From Trichopria drosophilae (Eukaryota; Arthropoda; Insecta; Hymenoptera; Diapriidae), in assembly GCA_030407085.1 (NCBI GenBank), contig CM059587.1, forward strand, positions 98,203,001 to 98,267,000: a stretch of DNA of 64,000 nt, written 5' to 3'. This document shows positions 47,090 through 58,440 of this stretch, piece after piece. Both the position numbers and the translations under genes were made by a program. How positions within the stretch are numbered: the first letter of the stretch is position 1; the number at the start of each line of letters is the position of its first letter. A model generated the notes under the pieces. The model was given only the letters and a program-made list of their open reading frames with translations. It had not been told where the DNA came from and did not search any database.

Positions 47090-47689
47090 AATGCAATTTG
47101 ATTTTTTATTTAAATATTCCCACGATTTAATGCACTGACAATTTAACAGATGTCGTGTTTTCCGTTGCAGTTTTAAAATTGGGTGCAGTAGAGCATCAGT
47201 TTGAACAATTTTGATATGAGAATAAAAGAAAGCATAAAAACGTATTTAACCCATTATAAGAATGAACTCTAAATGCGACACATTGAACCATATTTTGAGC
47301 ACATTCTAAGCACATTTTTGAGTAAAAATTCCTAAGCTCAAAATATTTGTAATTTTCTTTAAGGAGGTTCGTACGGTTATGAATTAACAATCAGATTTCG
47401 ATAAAATAATTACCAAACGTTATTGTGAATATAAAATGAATGCCCTGAAAATTTTGAGTCATTTGGATACCTCAGTGTTGAGAAATTATGAAAAACATTT
47501 TATGCCTATTAACATCGTGCCGTATGTAAAATGACATTTATCAAAGTTTTATACGCGAGATATGCACCGAATTAACAAACAGATTTACTCAAAATTGATG
47601 TCAATTAAAGAAAAATATATACTAAATGTTCGAGAGATGGAATTAAATCAATTGGATACGCTAGACAAGAGAAATTGAACTGAAATCGC

Positions 47690-48670
47690 TGTCAATTGTT
47701 GATTTTCGTACAAATTAGTACCCATTTACACAGGTTTACAAAAAAGGGATTCTTGGATGTTGTTGGGAAACTGTGGGCCATTTCCGATGTAATTTTGTGC
47801 GTAGAATCCGAACCCGAAGTCAGAATTGGTCCATCCCGTCAGGATTTTCAGGTATTTGAGGTTATGTACTCGAAAAATGCATTATTTAGCTATGTTTGAG
47901 GTTACGCACAAGATGCAACAATTTTTGTTGGTCTTCTATACTATTTGCATCTTTTAGTACTACCTTTACCCTTCAAAATGAGGTTTTATTCGATCACCTA
48001 CGATTTTTTCTTACAATGTTACGGCCATTTTGAAATTACGAGATATATCCCATTAATGTCATGGGCATATGATTTAAATACTTTGAGACAGATATGCTTA
48101 CTGGTATCTTCATTTGAAAATTTGTACTGGTGATATTTGGCGTTGCCAATTACGAATTTGAAGTCAAGATATTGCAATTTTTAATTCAAGATGGCGGATT
48201 CAAAATGGCTAAATAAACAATAAAGTATAAAAAAGTTATCAAAAAAAAAAAACAGCCACAATATTGAAACGTGTTTTTATATAGGTTACATGACATTGAA
48301 TTTGACATTGATTTTGTTCCCCATAGGCATTTCAAGGTAAATTTGTTTAGATGTATATAGTAATTTCAAATTGGCGTATCTTGGTGAAGAAAAGTCGTAA
48401 TGGAATTCTGCGTATCTTATATTAAAGACCAAGAGTGGTGCCATATGATCCAACGAACGAAAAACGTCTAAAAATGGTGTGTCTTCTCTACATAACCTCA
48501 AAAATAGCAAAAAACGCGTTTTTCGAGTACATAACCTCAAATATCTCAAAATCCTGACGTGATGGGCCACTTCTGACTTTGGATTTAGATTTTACTCACA
48601 AATTTACATCAGAGTTGACCCACAGCTTCCCAACAACAAAACCATGTTGACCTGTGTTATTTGACGTCTG
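47690..48670. repeat. Long imperfect inverted repeat
   Basis: 47720-47960 and 48425-48670 are inverted relatives sharing TTGTTGGGAA(A/G)CTGTGGG, CGTCAGGATTTT and TTGAGGTTATGTACTCGAAAAA-like words. The spacer contains a fragment related to the array at 12965-13960 (AAGATGGCGGATTC near 48190). Probably an old foldback element; ends not resolved. Confidence 0.6.
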
Positions 48671-48820
48671 AACGGTACTGCACTAGTTAAAATCGGGCGA
48701 AAAACCCAATTCACTCCTTAAGAGCACTTTATGAAATCATCTTGCTGAATGTGTCTGCGTAGGTGATACGTAGGTAAATAATACTAAATTTTAAGGAAAG
48801 TTACCATGAAAGGTACATGG

Positions 48821-48826
48821 TTTATT
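48821..48826 (-). terminator. Polyadenylation signal for MPDU1
   Basis: On the minus strand this reads AATAAA, about 100 nt beyond the stop codon at 48930-48928, a normal spacing for a short 3' UTR. Confidence 0.55.
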
Positions 48827-48927
48827 TCTATTTACAATATTTCTGTACAACCCTTACTCTTCATCCATTAAAAATACAGAATTTGTTCTATCTTTGAAAA
48901 AATAATATTAATCTAATTAAGAAAGTT

Positions 48928-49170
48928 CTACTTTTTCTTCTTCTTATCGCGAACGGTTACTTTGTCTGCATTCCAATAATACAGAAATTGTGATACGATT
49001 ACAGCATTGGCAGCAGTACTACAAACGTACATAATGATCATCATTTGATCACCAGTTTCTTGCAAGGAAGTGAAGATCCGCGCTAGTGATCCGAAGAACA
49101 CCATGAAGAATGTCATAGCTGACAATTGTCCCGTACTACCATTTGAGTAGTTTGTGTGCGCTTGCATCAA
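48928..49170 (-). CDS. MPDU1: MPDU1 exon 5 and stop
   Basis: Acceptor GTTTACAG ends at 49171; [20 protein letters not shown] opens the second PQ-type half. Ends in five lysines and TAG. Confidence 0.95.
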   Translation of the reverse strand: MMQAHTNYSNGSTGQLSAMTFFMVFFGSLARIFTSLQETGDQMMIIMYVCSTAANAVIVSQFLYYWNADKVTVRDKKKKK

Positions 49171-52100
49171 CTGTAAACAAGAGAAATATTTTTAAAACAC
49201 CATTTCAATTGGCTAATGGAAAATAACATTTTGTTACCACTAAAAATATAATGATTAATTCAATACCCCTTTCCTTCCTATCATTCTTCATAGGTTATTT
49301 CGTGTATATACATTTTAGTACAATTAATAATATTTTTTAAATTATGTAAGCAGTAAAATACTCTGTAAGAACTCAGTTGCAATACCTTATGAGGTTTTTC
49401 AGAACTTGATTTGATTACGAGATCTTTATAAATTGAAGATGAGAAAAATCTCACAAAGTAGTAGAACTGATTTCATTTAGAGTACATTTAAAGATCATGC
49501 TGAATCCATTTTTCAACATGAATTCAATAGTATTAATAATAATAACAATTGTCATTTTCTTTAGAGTAATACATTAAGTATTTATTCCAGGTAGCAAAAT
49601 AAAAAAGAGTTCAGAATGATTTCGAAATGTGCTCTGAAAGAAGTCAGAAAGTGGGACATCTGAGCACATTTCGAAATCATTCTGAACTCTTTTCTGTTTT
49701 GCAATCTAAATTATTTTCTAAATTATTCTGGGATGCAAAGTAAATTAAAATATAATAACATATTTCTGTTTGTTAATTTGAAAGTTTGATAATTATATAA
49801 CAGTTCCCAAATAGCACATATACCTTAAACAAGTATTTTTCAGCTAAAAAAAAAGGATATATCTAAAAAGACCTAATAAAGAGGTAGTAATTATGAGTAC
49901 CTAATTGTGATCAACTTGAAAAAGGAGCTCTTAAAGAAGTCATACATATTGTTTTTATATGACATAATCTACAAAAAGTGTTTAAGATCGTAAATTCGTC
50001 TTATTTATCGATTTTCTCAGCGATAGACAGTTTTAAGATTTTAGTTTCTTTTTGAGAAACTAGATGGCGCTCGATTCCAAGAAATAAACTCACAAGACAT
50101 TTTTTTATTATTATTGTGTGATCTCCTTTCTTTTGATATTGATTATTCCAACTCATATTATATAAGGTTATGCACTCTAAAGAGAAATCAATTACAAAAT
50201 ACTGATAAATTTTAATAAAGAAAACAAAAAAATCTACAATTTTTAATTTAAAACTAGATTTTTTAGTTTTTTTTATTTCATTCGAAAGTTAACCCCCAAT
50301 CGAAAAATAATGTAGGAAGAAATTGTAAATATTAAAAGAATTACAACTTTTGTATACATCATTTTTCACATAACCTCAAAATTTTCGAGATAATTAAAAT
50401 TTTGTTGTTTTTCTTTTTTTCTGGTGCAAAATACGTTATCATGTCCCAAATAATGTGTAATTTTTTCTAATAAATATGTCAATTTTTAGACATTATATTG
50501 AATTAAAACCGAAAAATTACCTCTAACTTTTCATAATAAACCTTTAGATTTTTAAATATTTTTGTATGGGATATTGCTCGTTTAAATGTCTATTTTCAGA
50601 TGGTAATAAACAAAATTGACGTAACTTCATAAATTTGCTACAATTCCAGAAAAAACGATAAAACGTATCTTCAAAAATTAGTTTTTGCAATTTTATGTTA
50701 AAATTTACAGTAAATTTAACTGTATTCACGTTAGATCTTGTATATTTAAAAATACATCATACATATTGCATCAACTGCATTGATTATTTTAATAATTATA
50801 TAATTTCTAGACATGTAGTCCATTAAATTCACCAATTCCTTTAAAGTCATGTTTATAATTATTGCTTCAAATTCGCTTAAGTACATTATTAACTTATTAA
50901 AATAAATTCCGATATTTAATGGTACACATAGAGAAAGGAAAAATTTATCAGAACCTTTTTGTAATAGTAAAACGCCTAAATCCAAAAAGTTTTTGTATTA
51001 ACAATCTCCATGGTAAACGGTGCAATAAAATTGTTCCATTTACTATTTTCCGATTGTTAAATCGTTCGTACATAACCTCAAATATCAACTCTAACCTTAC
51101 GTACAGTTAATTCTACTACTTAAGAGGTTAAAATCGATTCTACTATATTTTCGTGGTTCCATTAACACTTTTTCCTCTCTCTTTACGGAATAATAGTACC
51201 TTAATTGCTTATTCAGGAAAAAATGTTAAAAAATAAATTTCATCAACGAAATAACGTTTTTTTTTTAAATTATCTCGATAATTTTGAGACTACAACTTTC
51301 CTCTGCCGGAAATAAAAAGAACTACAAAATTCTACGTTTTTATACATTTTTAGATAAAATCTAAGGTTAAAAAATTATGAATTAAAACAAAACTTTCGTT
51401 ACGTATAACTCGAAGGATTTTGCAAATAAAGAAAAGTTTACACAATACTTAATCTTGTCATAAACTAGTGTTATGCAAAATTTGAGCAATTTCTGAGACG
51501 TGGATCCGCTTCACGCGGAATATATGTATGAATAAAAAATTAAGTCAATAACTAATATCTTACCTTTGCAGTTAGTATTACTGGAATAACTGCAGCTTGG
51601 CACACCCAAAGAATATTGAGTGGCACAAGTCCTTTAATTACAGATACAGCTAGCGCTAAATATGCGACAAGAAATGCACCAGAGTTTGCAACATTAGTAG
51701 TGTGATAAATTACTAATAATACAATAATCAAGGTTTGTATTCCTTGAAATACTCCATCTCCCCAGGCGCTAAAATGAGAAAAAGAAACATTTTTTTATGA
51801 TTATTTTTGTCTCTTCTTTTTGATTCTTCTTTAGATAATAAATGACCTACAAATGGTGAATTTACATAATCGTAAAAGTTTTTTAGACTTTACATACCTG
51901 AAGGGAAATCCACTTGTGAAACTATACGACGCAACAGCCGTAATAGCAAAAAGATCCAGCATAACACTACCAATATTAATCCCCTTGACACTGTTGTTTT
52001 GTAGAATTTTTATTATTTGTGGCACCTTAACTAAAATATAAATAAAATATCAATAAAATACAAACTTATCACGTATTAAACTCTAAGTGTATTTAAAAAA

Positions 52101-52537
52101 CAAGAACTAACCAAGCAAGGATCCAAGGATAACCCCATAGCCTAAAGTTTTGCTGAGAGTAGCCTTGAAACAATTGACTGAAACAAAGAATTAACGTATT
52201 ATTCTAAACTGGTTTACGTTAATCGTTGTCTGTAGAAAATTTACTACTTAGATAAAAGTAAAATAAAATCTGTCCTTTGTTTGAATATATAGATATTCAA
52301 ATTTCGCGCTGAAAGTACACGTCATTCAAGATGGCGGCCACTAGGCACTCATAACAATTAGGAATATTAAAAAAATACATATTAACATTAATACAGATAA
52401 GATTTATGATAGTAGAAAATGAATTATAAAGACTAAGTCTAATTCTCACCATCTAGAAAATTAAAATCTTCAAAGTACTCTTTCATGCATTGGTCAGAAA
52501 CCAATAGCCGTGCCGCGTCCAGCACTAAATTAGCCAT
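48928..52537 (-). CDS. MPDU1: MPDU1 homolog (PQ-loop, dolichol-sugar utilisation), complete, five exons
   Basis: Joined minus-strand exons 52537-52450, 52177-52112, 52030-51898, 51768-51564, 49170-48928: 735 nt, 244 aa plus stop, all GT-AG and in phase. Vertebrate MPDU1 is 247 aa. Diagnostic stretches are [20 protein letters not shown] (first PQ loop, residues about 48-66), [56 protein letters not shown] and a C-terminal FLYYWNAD plus a lysine tail. MPDU1 is an ER multi-spanning membrane protein needed for use of mannose- and glucose-phospho-dolichol in N-glycan, GPI-anchor and mannosylation pathways. Several hydrophobic segments are evident in exons 3-5. The lysine-rich end resembles an ER-retention type tail. 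The 2.4-kb intron 4 carries a strong hairpin. Confidence 0.95.
49594..49702. repeat. Near-perfect hairpin in MPDU1 intron 4
   Basis: 49603-49634 and 49662-49693 are exact inverted copies (32 bp; core GAATGATTTCGAAATGTGCTC). The 27-nt loop and a short outer extension GCAAAA/TTTTGC lengthen the stem. It could be a tiny palindromic MITE, or a hairpin RNA precursor when transcribed within the intron; sequence alone does not decide. Confidence 0.7.
51564..51768 (-). CDS. MPDU1: MPDU1 exon 4
   Basis: Encodes [20 protein letters not shown], then [20 protein letters not shown] and further hydrophobic segments, ending VILTAK in phase 0. Donor GTAAGA at 51563. Confidence 0.93.
51898..52030 (-). CDS. 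MPDU1: MPDU1 exon 3 (first PQ loop)
   Basis: Encodes [20 protein letters not shown], then [20 protein letters not shown] and GFPF. Contains the Pro-Gln of the PQ motif. Donor GTATGT at 51897. Confidence 0.93.
52112..52177 (-). CDS. MPDU1: MPDU1 exon 2
   Basis: Acceptor TTTCAG. Encodes [20 protein letters not shown] and LL. Donor GTTAGT at 52111. Confidence 0.9.
52450..52537 (-). CDS. MPDU1: MPDU1 exon 1
   Basis: ATG at 52537-52535 in ACCGCAAAATGG context. Encodes [20 protein letters not shown] and YFEDFNFLD, then a phase-1 donor GTGAGA at 52449. Confidence 0.9.
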
Positions 52538-53104
52538 TTTGCGGTAATTGCGATGTTGCTATTTACACTATAATAAAACTGACTTTCATTTATAAAATGG
52601 AAGAAATAAAAATTAAAACGGATCAGTCTAACAAGACTGTGCGTGCACCACCAAACTGTTTCGACTTTGGACTGTCAATGCTTCTAGCCACGGCTGATTA
52701 AATGACGTGTGCGCAGGTTTTCTACGCAGGAATGCTAGACGCGTGGCAACACGGTATCTGCATAGTGCTCCAGCTATCAATGCCGTACAATTTGAGTTTA
52801 AAATGAGTTCTTTATGTGTATGTATCGTTCTTTTTCATTTAATCATGACTACGACTAAATACATTTTGTCTAGTCATCTTTACAACACAAGAAAACAATC
52901 AAATGTCTTTTTTCTTTCAATTTTATGTGAACATAAGCGTAAAAAGTCATGACAAATGTAACAATACGGAAATTTTTTTTCAAATTTTTTTATTGCTCTC
53001 TTGCGAACCCGTGAAATGATAACATTTAAAATCAAGATTTACTTGAAAATATAACACTATTGAATTTTTAATATAGTAGTTATGTAATAAATGACCTTTT
53101 CCAA
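52538..53104 (-). promoter_or_regulatory. MPDU1: MPDU1 upstream region
   Basis: The 5' flank of MPDU1. A slightly GC-richer patch (about 52615-52770) may include the promoter. There is no clear TATA box. The plus-strand frame at 52707-52952 is not supported by any family or splice signals. Confidence 0.35.
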
Positions 53105-54825
53105 GTGGATTCACCCATCAACAAAAAACGATGTCTTGATTCTTTTGTAACTCTGGGATAGTGTTCTACTTCAAATTGCATAGGACACGTGTTTTTTATT
53201 TTGTCCAAAAAATGCGGAATGCGAAGATTTAAAATTCACATTTTTTTCAAATGGCCGCCATTTCGTCCCGCATTATCCTATCGAGACATTTTTTTTTATA
53301 ATATGCGGAATTTCATCAACTTTAATTTGGCTCTGCCACATTTTGAATTACTTAAAAAATCGTCGAGATAAATGAGAATAACTAAAAAAAGTTTTTTTTC
53401 AAAATGGAATTTCTCCAAAAGGCCATCATCGATATCTGCCAAATTTGGATATGTTTTTCAATACTGTATAAACTATCTTTCTACCAAATTGCAACTCGCC
53501 TTTGAATTTGCAGAATATTTAGTTATGAGCTACTTATAGACGATAAATTATTAATTAAAATTCCACATGAAATGCACATCAAATATCCATAATATCCAAC
53601 AGAAATCCACGGGGTATCTCCGTAGAAAATCCATGCAGAATCCACATAGAGTCCACATCGAAAATCCACATCAAAAGCCCGTATGAAATCCATTCCAGAA
53701 ATCCATATGGAATCCATATGGATCCACATAAAAAATCCACATTTAAAATTCATGTGGAATCCGCATGGAGCCGCTGTAGAAAATCCATGTAGCATCCATC
53801 TCGAAAATCCGTATGTAAACCACATGAAAAGTCCGTTTGGAATCCACATCAATAATTCATATGGAATCCACACCAGAAATCCACATAGAATTCGCATAAA
53901 AAATCATTATGGAATCCGCACCAGTAATCCACATAGAATCCACGTAGAATCTATGTAGAAAATCGATATAGAATTCACAGAAAAAATTCGTAAGGAATCC
54001 ACATACAGAGTATCCATATGGATTTTTTGCAATAGGGTCTGTTGACTTTTAGTAATCATATTGTCTCAATAAAAATAATAAATTGATCAAGTACAGCTAT
54101 ACCCATCAGCAACAAAATATGTTACTTTTTCGTGTATCTTGATACATTTCCAAACAATTTCGAGTTGGGAGAAATTAGTTCAGATTATGAGATCTCAGAA
54201 ACTGTTAATTTTTATAATCTATACGTAGCTCTTAACTAAAGATTCTACAAATTCAAAGGTTACAGTCGTCGTATATGAGAATAGTGGATCATATTTTCGG
54301 TACGTATGGGGCCAAAACTTGTAAAAAATCGCGGTTATCTTTGTCTGGCCATATCTACGAAAAGAAGCAAATTGGCATATTGAAATGTGGTAGAAAGCTA
54401 CCTTATACAGCCTTAAAAAACATATACAAATTTGCAGAAATCGAAGATGGCCTTTTAAGAAATTCCATTTTGACAAAAAATAACCAACTTTTTTTAGTTA
54501 TTCCCATTTATCTCGACTATATTTTAATTAATTCAAAATGTGGTAGAGCCAAGTTTAAGTTGATGAAATTTCGCACATTTTAGAAAAAAATCGTCCTGAT
54601 TACATAATGTGGGATGAAATGGTGGCCATTTTATTTTAATTCTTGAAATACCGCATTTTCGAAGTAAAATTTGGCATACCACCACAGAACCTTGGGATAT
54701 TTTTAGGTAAAAATAAAAAACACGTGTCCCATGAAATTTGAAGTAAAATACTATCCCAAATTTACAAAACAATCAAAGAAATCGATTGTTTTTTGGCTGA
54801 ATCCATCTGTAATGAGCCAAATAAT
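53105..54825. repeat. Long inverted repeat, arms about 440-620 bp
   Basis: 53105-53550 and 54205-54825 are inverted copies at roughly 75-80 percent, sharing words such as GGGATAGT, GACACGTGTTTTTTATTTT, TTTCATCAACTT, ACCACATTTTGAATTA and GAGCTAC. The left arm lacks about 90 bp. The loop contains the first CCACAT array (53560-54015). Confidence 0.7.
53560..54015. repeat. Array of CCACAT-type units, left
   Basis: About 17 degenerate units of roughly 24-27 bp (pattern AATCCACATNGAAAATCCATATG). The minus-strand frame stays open and repeats WIP/WISM/GF-like words, which follow from the repeat. It is in inverse orientation to the array at 55585-56065. Confidence 0.8.
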
Positions 54826-55584
54826 AATGTTGTTTACAGATTTTAATAATTAATTAAGTTATAGATACAAAGTAGTTCGATCATAATAACTTTTAAAAAT
54901 CAAGAGTATTATTAATCGACGTTTTTATTTTCAACAACTCGGAAAGATAATTCTTTTCAGATTTATCGAGTTAATGAGCATATTACGTCATATTATTTTC
55001 CCAATTATTTAATCGAACTGCATTTCGCAATGTTTTTGATACAATATTATCCACAATACATTATATTTTCTATTTTATTTAATTAATTTTTGCTTTTATG
55101 CCGTTGTAACTTTAGAAATGAAAAAACGGGCAGATATTATACAAATTTAAATTACTAAAACACTAGTAATGAAACAAATGTCTGCCACTAATTGAAAATA
55201 TTGTTACAAAAATAAAGTGTAAAAAACTACTAATTTATTAGCCAACTATAACTCTTTCATTTTGGTAATAGGGTGTTAAAGAATATCAATGATTAATTTG
55301 AAATAAGTACAACCTGACTAATCAATTAGTTAATAATAAATTTCATTACTAATTCTATTAAACGCCGAATTTTTACTATTTACGTCAGTAGTTTTTAATT
55401 TAGAGAGTAGGAAAGTCGAAAATTGATTTTTAAAAAGTCGATGCTAAAATTTAAAAAATTTAAAAGAATTATTGCTTATTTAATTTTGAAAATACAATAG
55501 ACACTAAATATCTCAAATTTAGTAAAAGTGAAATAACATTAACGAAAATATGATTACTAAACGAAAACATGTACTTTGAAAAAA
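54826..55584. other. AT-rich spacer between the two CCACAT arrays
   Basis: No gene or repeat was recognised. If the two arrays are ends of a single element, this is part of its interior. Confidence 0.4.
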
Positions 55585-56065
55585 ATCCACATGGATTTTT
55601 TATGTGCATTCCGTATGGATTTTTCTGTGAATTCTATATGGATTTTCCACATAGATTCTACGTCGATTCCTTGTGGATTATTGGTGCGGATTCCTTAATG
55701 ATTTTTTATGTGGATTTCTTATGGATTTTCGATGTGGATTCTATGGTGTGGATTCCACATGGATTATTGATGTGGATTTCATTGGACTTTTGATGTGGAT
55801 TCCATTCGGTTTTTCGATATGGATGCTACGGACATTTTCTGCAGCGGTTCCATGTGGATTTGTGTGGATTCCATATGAATTTTAAATGTGGATTTTTTAT
55901 GTGGATTCCATGTGGATTTCTGGTACAGATTTCATATCGGCTTTTGATATGGATTCTGCATGGATTTTCTGCGGAGATACCACGAGGATTTCTGTGGACC
56001 CCGCATGGATTTTTGATGTGCAATTTCATATGGAATTTTAATGTGGATTCCGTATGAATTTGTGA
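55585..56065. repeat. Array of ATGTGG-type units, right
   Basis: The same unit as in 53560-54015 but in opposite orientation (GTGGATTCCATATGGATTTT, TGATGTGGATT). About 18 units, strongly palindromic inside because CCACAT/ATGTGG and CCATATGG occur together. Confidence 0.8.
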
Positions 56066-56347
56066 TGTGAAAGAAAACTGTGCCTTTTATTCCAATGATA
56101 TGATATTATATACGCCACTCACCTATTACAGACAATTACTATTTTTTGTAAGCTTTTGTTACTGCGAAATTAGAACAACAAGAATTTTGCCCTTTTACAC
56201 TAAGGATAAACAGAATTAAAAAGGAATTTAATTTACAGGAAGGAAGGAAAGGACCTTTTTTAACGGTCTGAAAAAAATTAATTAAAAAGATTCAATATAT
56301 TTCAATATATTCAAACTTTTATACGGTATATTTGAAACTTCATTTAA

Positions 56348-57337
56348 CCCATTAACGTCAAGAAGGACACTTTTTTCACTTAAATTTCAGTCAAAAATTT
56401 CATATGAAAATCCAACGTCAAATAAATTGAAAGGTACATATCTTACTATTTTCGAGGTCGCTCTTTTCAGTGCTGTTGTCAAAATTGAGCTATCTTAATT
56501 AGAAAATTAAATATGGCGATTTAAATGTCAAAATAACGCGAAAAATCGAGTGTTCTTTTTGATAAAACATTTTTTTCTCATCGAATTTGTCGTCAGAAAA
56601 TTTCTTCATTAAACGTGGACCCAAAAGTTATAGTATTAAGATAAATTTTTTTTAATATTTAAAAACTAACATGGTGATCATAAAATGGCGACTCCAACGA
56701 CAAATTTCTAGTTAAAACTTAACAATAGTTTTTCTTGAAAACTATAGACTTCAGAAAAAATTTTCTAAGAATAAATACATTTTAGAATGAGTCAAAAAAT
56801 CCTCTCAAATTTTTTCAGAATATATTGTTAAAATTTTTTATTTTTCAAAAATTCAAAAAATTGAAATTTTTAAAAAAGTCGTCCAAAAAATCTGAAAAAA
56901 TTTGAAAGTATTCTTTGAATAATTCGAAGACATTTTTGTTCTAAGGAAATTTTTTCTAAAGTATACAGTTTTCAAGCAAAAAAATTATTAAACTTTTCTA
57001 GATTTCAAGACTAGTAATTTTTTTTCTTGAAAACTTTAGAAAAAATTTCCTTAGAACAAAAATCAGTTGGGTTAGAGTCAAAATTGGTTGGAGGGCGTTT
57101 TCGGAAGTACACCCAAAAAATGTTTTATAAAAAAGAACACTCGATTTTTCGCGTTATTTTGATATTTAAATCGACATATTTAATTTTCTAATTAAGATAG
57201 CTTTGACAACAGCATTGAAAAGAGTGACCTCGAAAATAGTAAGACATGTACCTTTCAATTTATTTGAACTTGGATTTTCATATGAAATTCTTTATTGAAA
57301 TTGAAGGGAAAAAAGTGTCCTACTTGACGTTAATGGG
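56348..57337. mobile_element. TTAA-flanked non-autonomous element, 0.99 kb
   Basis: Ends CCCATTAACGTCAAGAAGG and CTTGACGTTAATGGG, flanked by TTAA at 56344-56347 and 57338-57341. The first 400 bp match the left end of 15105-17756, and the last 230 bp match its right end. This appears to be an internally deleted sibling. Confidence 0.85.
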
Positions 57338-57398
57338 TTAACGCGTAAACTGAATGATACATGGGACTTAAATAAGAAGGAATTAAATAAATCCTCAT

Positions 57399-57587
57399 CT
57401 ACATCAGAATAATCAGAAGTACTTTCGGAGAAATTATCGAAAATCTGCACGACCAGAACGACAAACTAGTGTGAATATGTTGCAGCACCTCAATTTCTGT
57501 GGACATCACATAACGAAGAGAAGCCCTGTTCTTATGCTTTGCTGTTTTAAAAGGATTACAACACCTATCTTTAAATGGCTCAGACAT
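57399..57587 (-). pseudogene. Possible coding fragment, Cys/His-bearing
   Basis: The frame reads SEPFKDRCCNPFKTAKHKN, then RASLRYVMSTEIEVLQ. The CCNPF...H...LR spacing recalls Cys/His segments found in some arthropod repeat-associated proteins, but I cannot name a family. No splice signals or neighbours support it, and chance is possible. Confidence 0.2.
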
Positions 57588-58402
57588 TATAAAAACAACT
57601 ATTATTAAAATTAAAAATGAGGAGTTAATGAAATTAGGTCAGAAAGATCTAATACACATGTGCATAAATAATTATGACAATTTTAATAAAACAAGTTCAG
57701 GAAAAGAATTTAGTAAGCAAAATAAAAGTGGGATAAATTAAATGAAACTAAAGATTTTCCGACTCCAATGCGCGAAATTTGATTAAGGACCAATTTTATA
57801 TCCATAAAAAGGAAATCAGCTTCTTCATATCTTATTAAAAAATCTAAAATATGTTTCCATAATAATAAATTTACTGAAGAATAATATATGCTGCTAAGGT
57901 ATTCGGTTTATAGTCTCGGAATAATCATTTTACCAGTGAGAAATCGATAACATGTTACAGCGCCACAATTCGGAGAGTATTGAACTTCAAAACGTAATCC
58001 AAAGGCCGGATTTTTAACGTAGAAACGTAGTATACAGTTTTCAGTCTTTATTTGCAGTTAGATATTGAAATGTTGTTATTTCTACAAATGCATCGTAAAC
58101 AGCATTAAATTACTTTTAAAATAAAAAAAAAACCTGTTGTATGTATGTATTTATTTACGTGCTCACAACTTGTGTGCTTACACGGACTTCCTTTTACAAA
58201 CGCTTACATTTATACCTATATAGCGACATTTACATTGCCTTAACCATTTACATTCACGAACATTCTACCTTTTATAAATTTCACTAAAAAAAATCTCACT
58301 GAAACAACAACAAATTGACTTTACATCTAACCTCTATCTCTCACTCACTCGCTCGTACACTTCACTCGCTCCTTTACTCACTCGTTCGCTTCACTCGCTC
58401 AT

Positions 58403-58409
58403 TCACTCC

Positions 58410-58440
<31 letters not shown>

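Noticed and set aside
48286..48570. Minus-strand 94-codon frame near MPDU1
   Set aside because: Part of one arm of the inverted repeat 47690-48670; the other arm does not preserve the frame.
52707..52952. Plus-strand 81-codon frame divergent to MPDU1
   Set aside because: No recognised motif, no promoter or splice support, and low-complexity ending.
53523..53958. Repeat-encoded proteins rich in Trp-Ile-Pro / Asn-Pro-His
   Set aside because: Open only because the CCACAT unit lacks stops; both strands are open equally.
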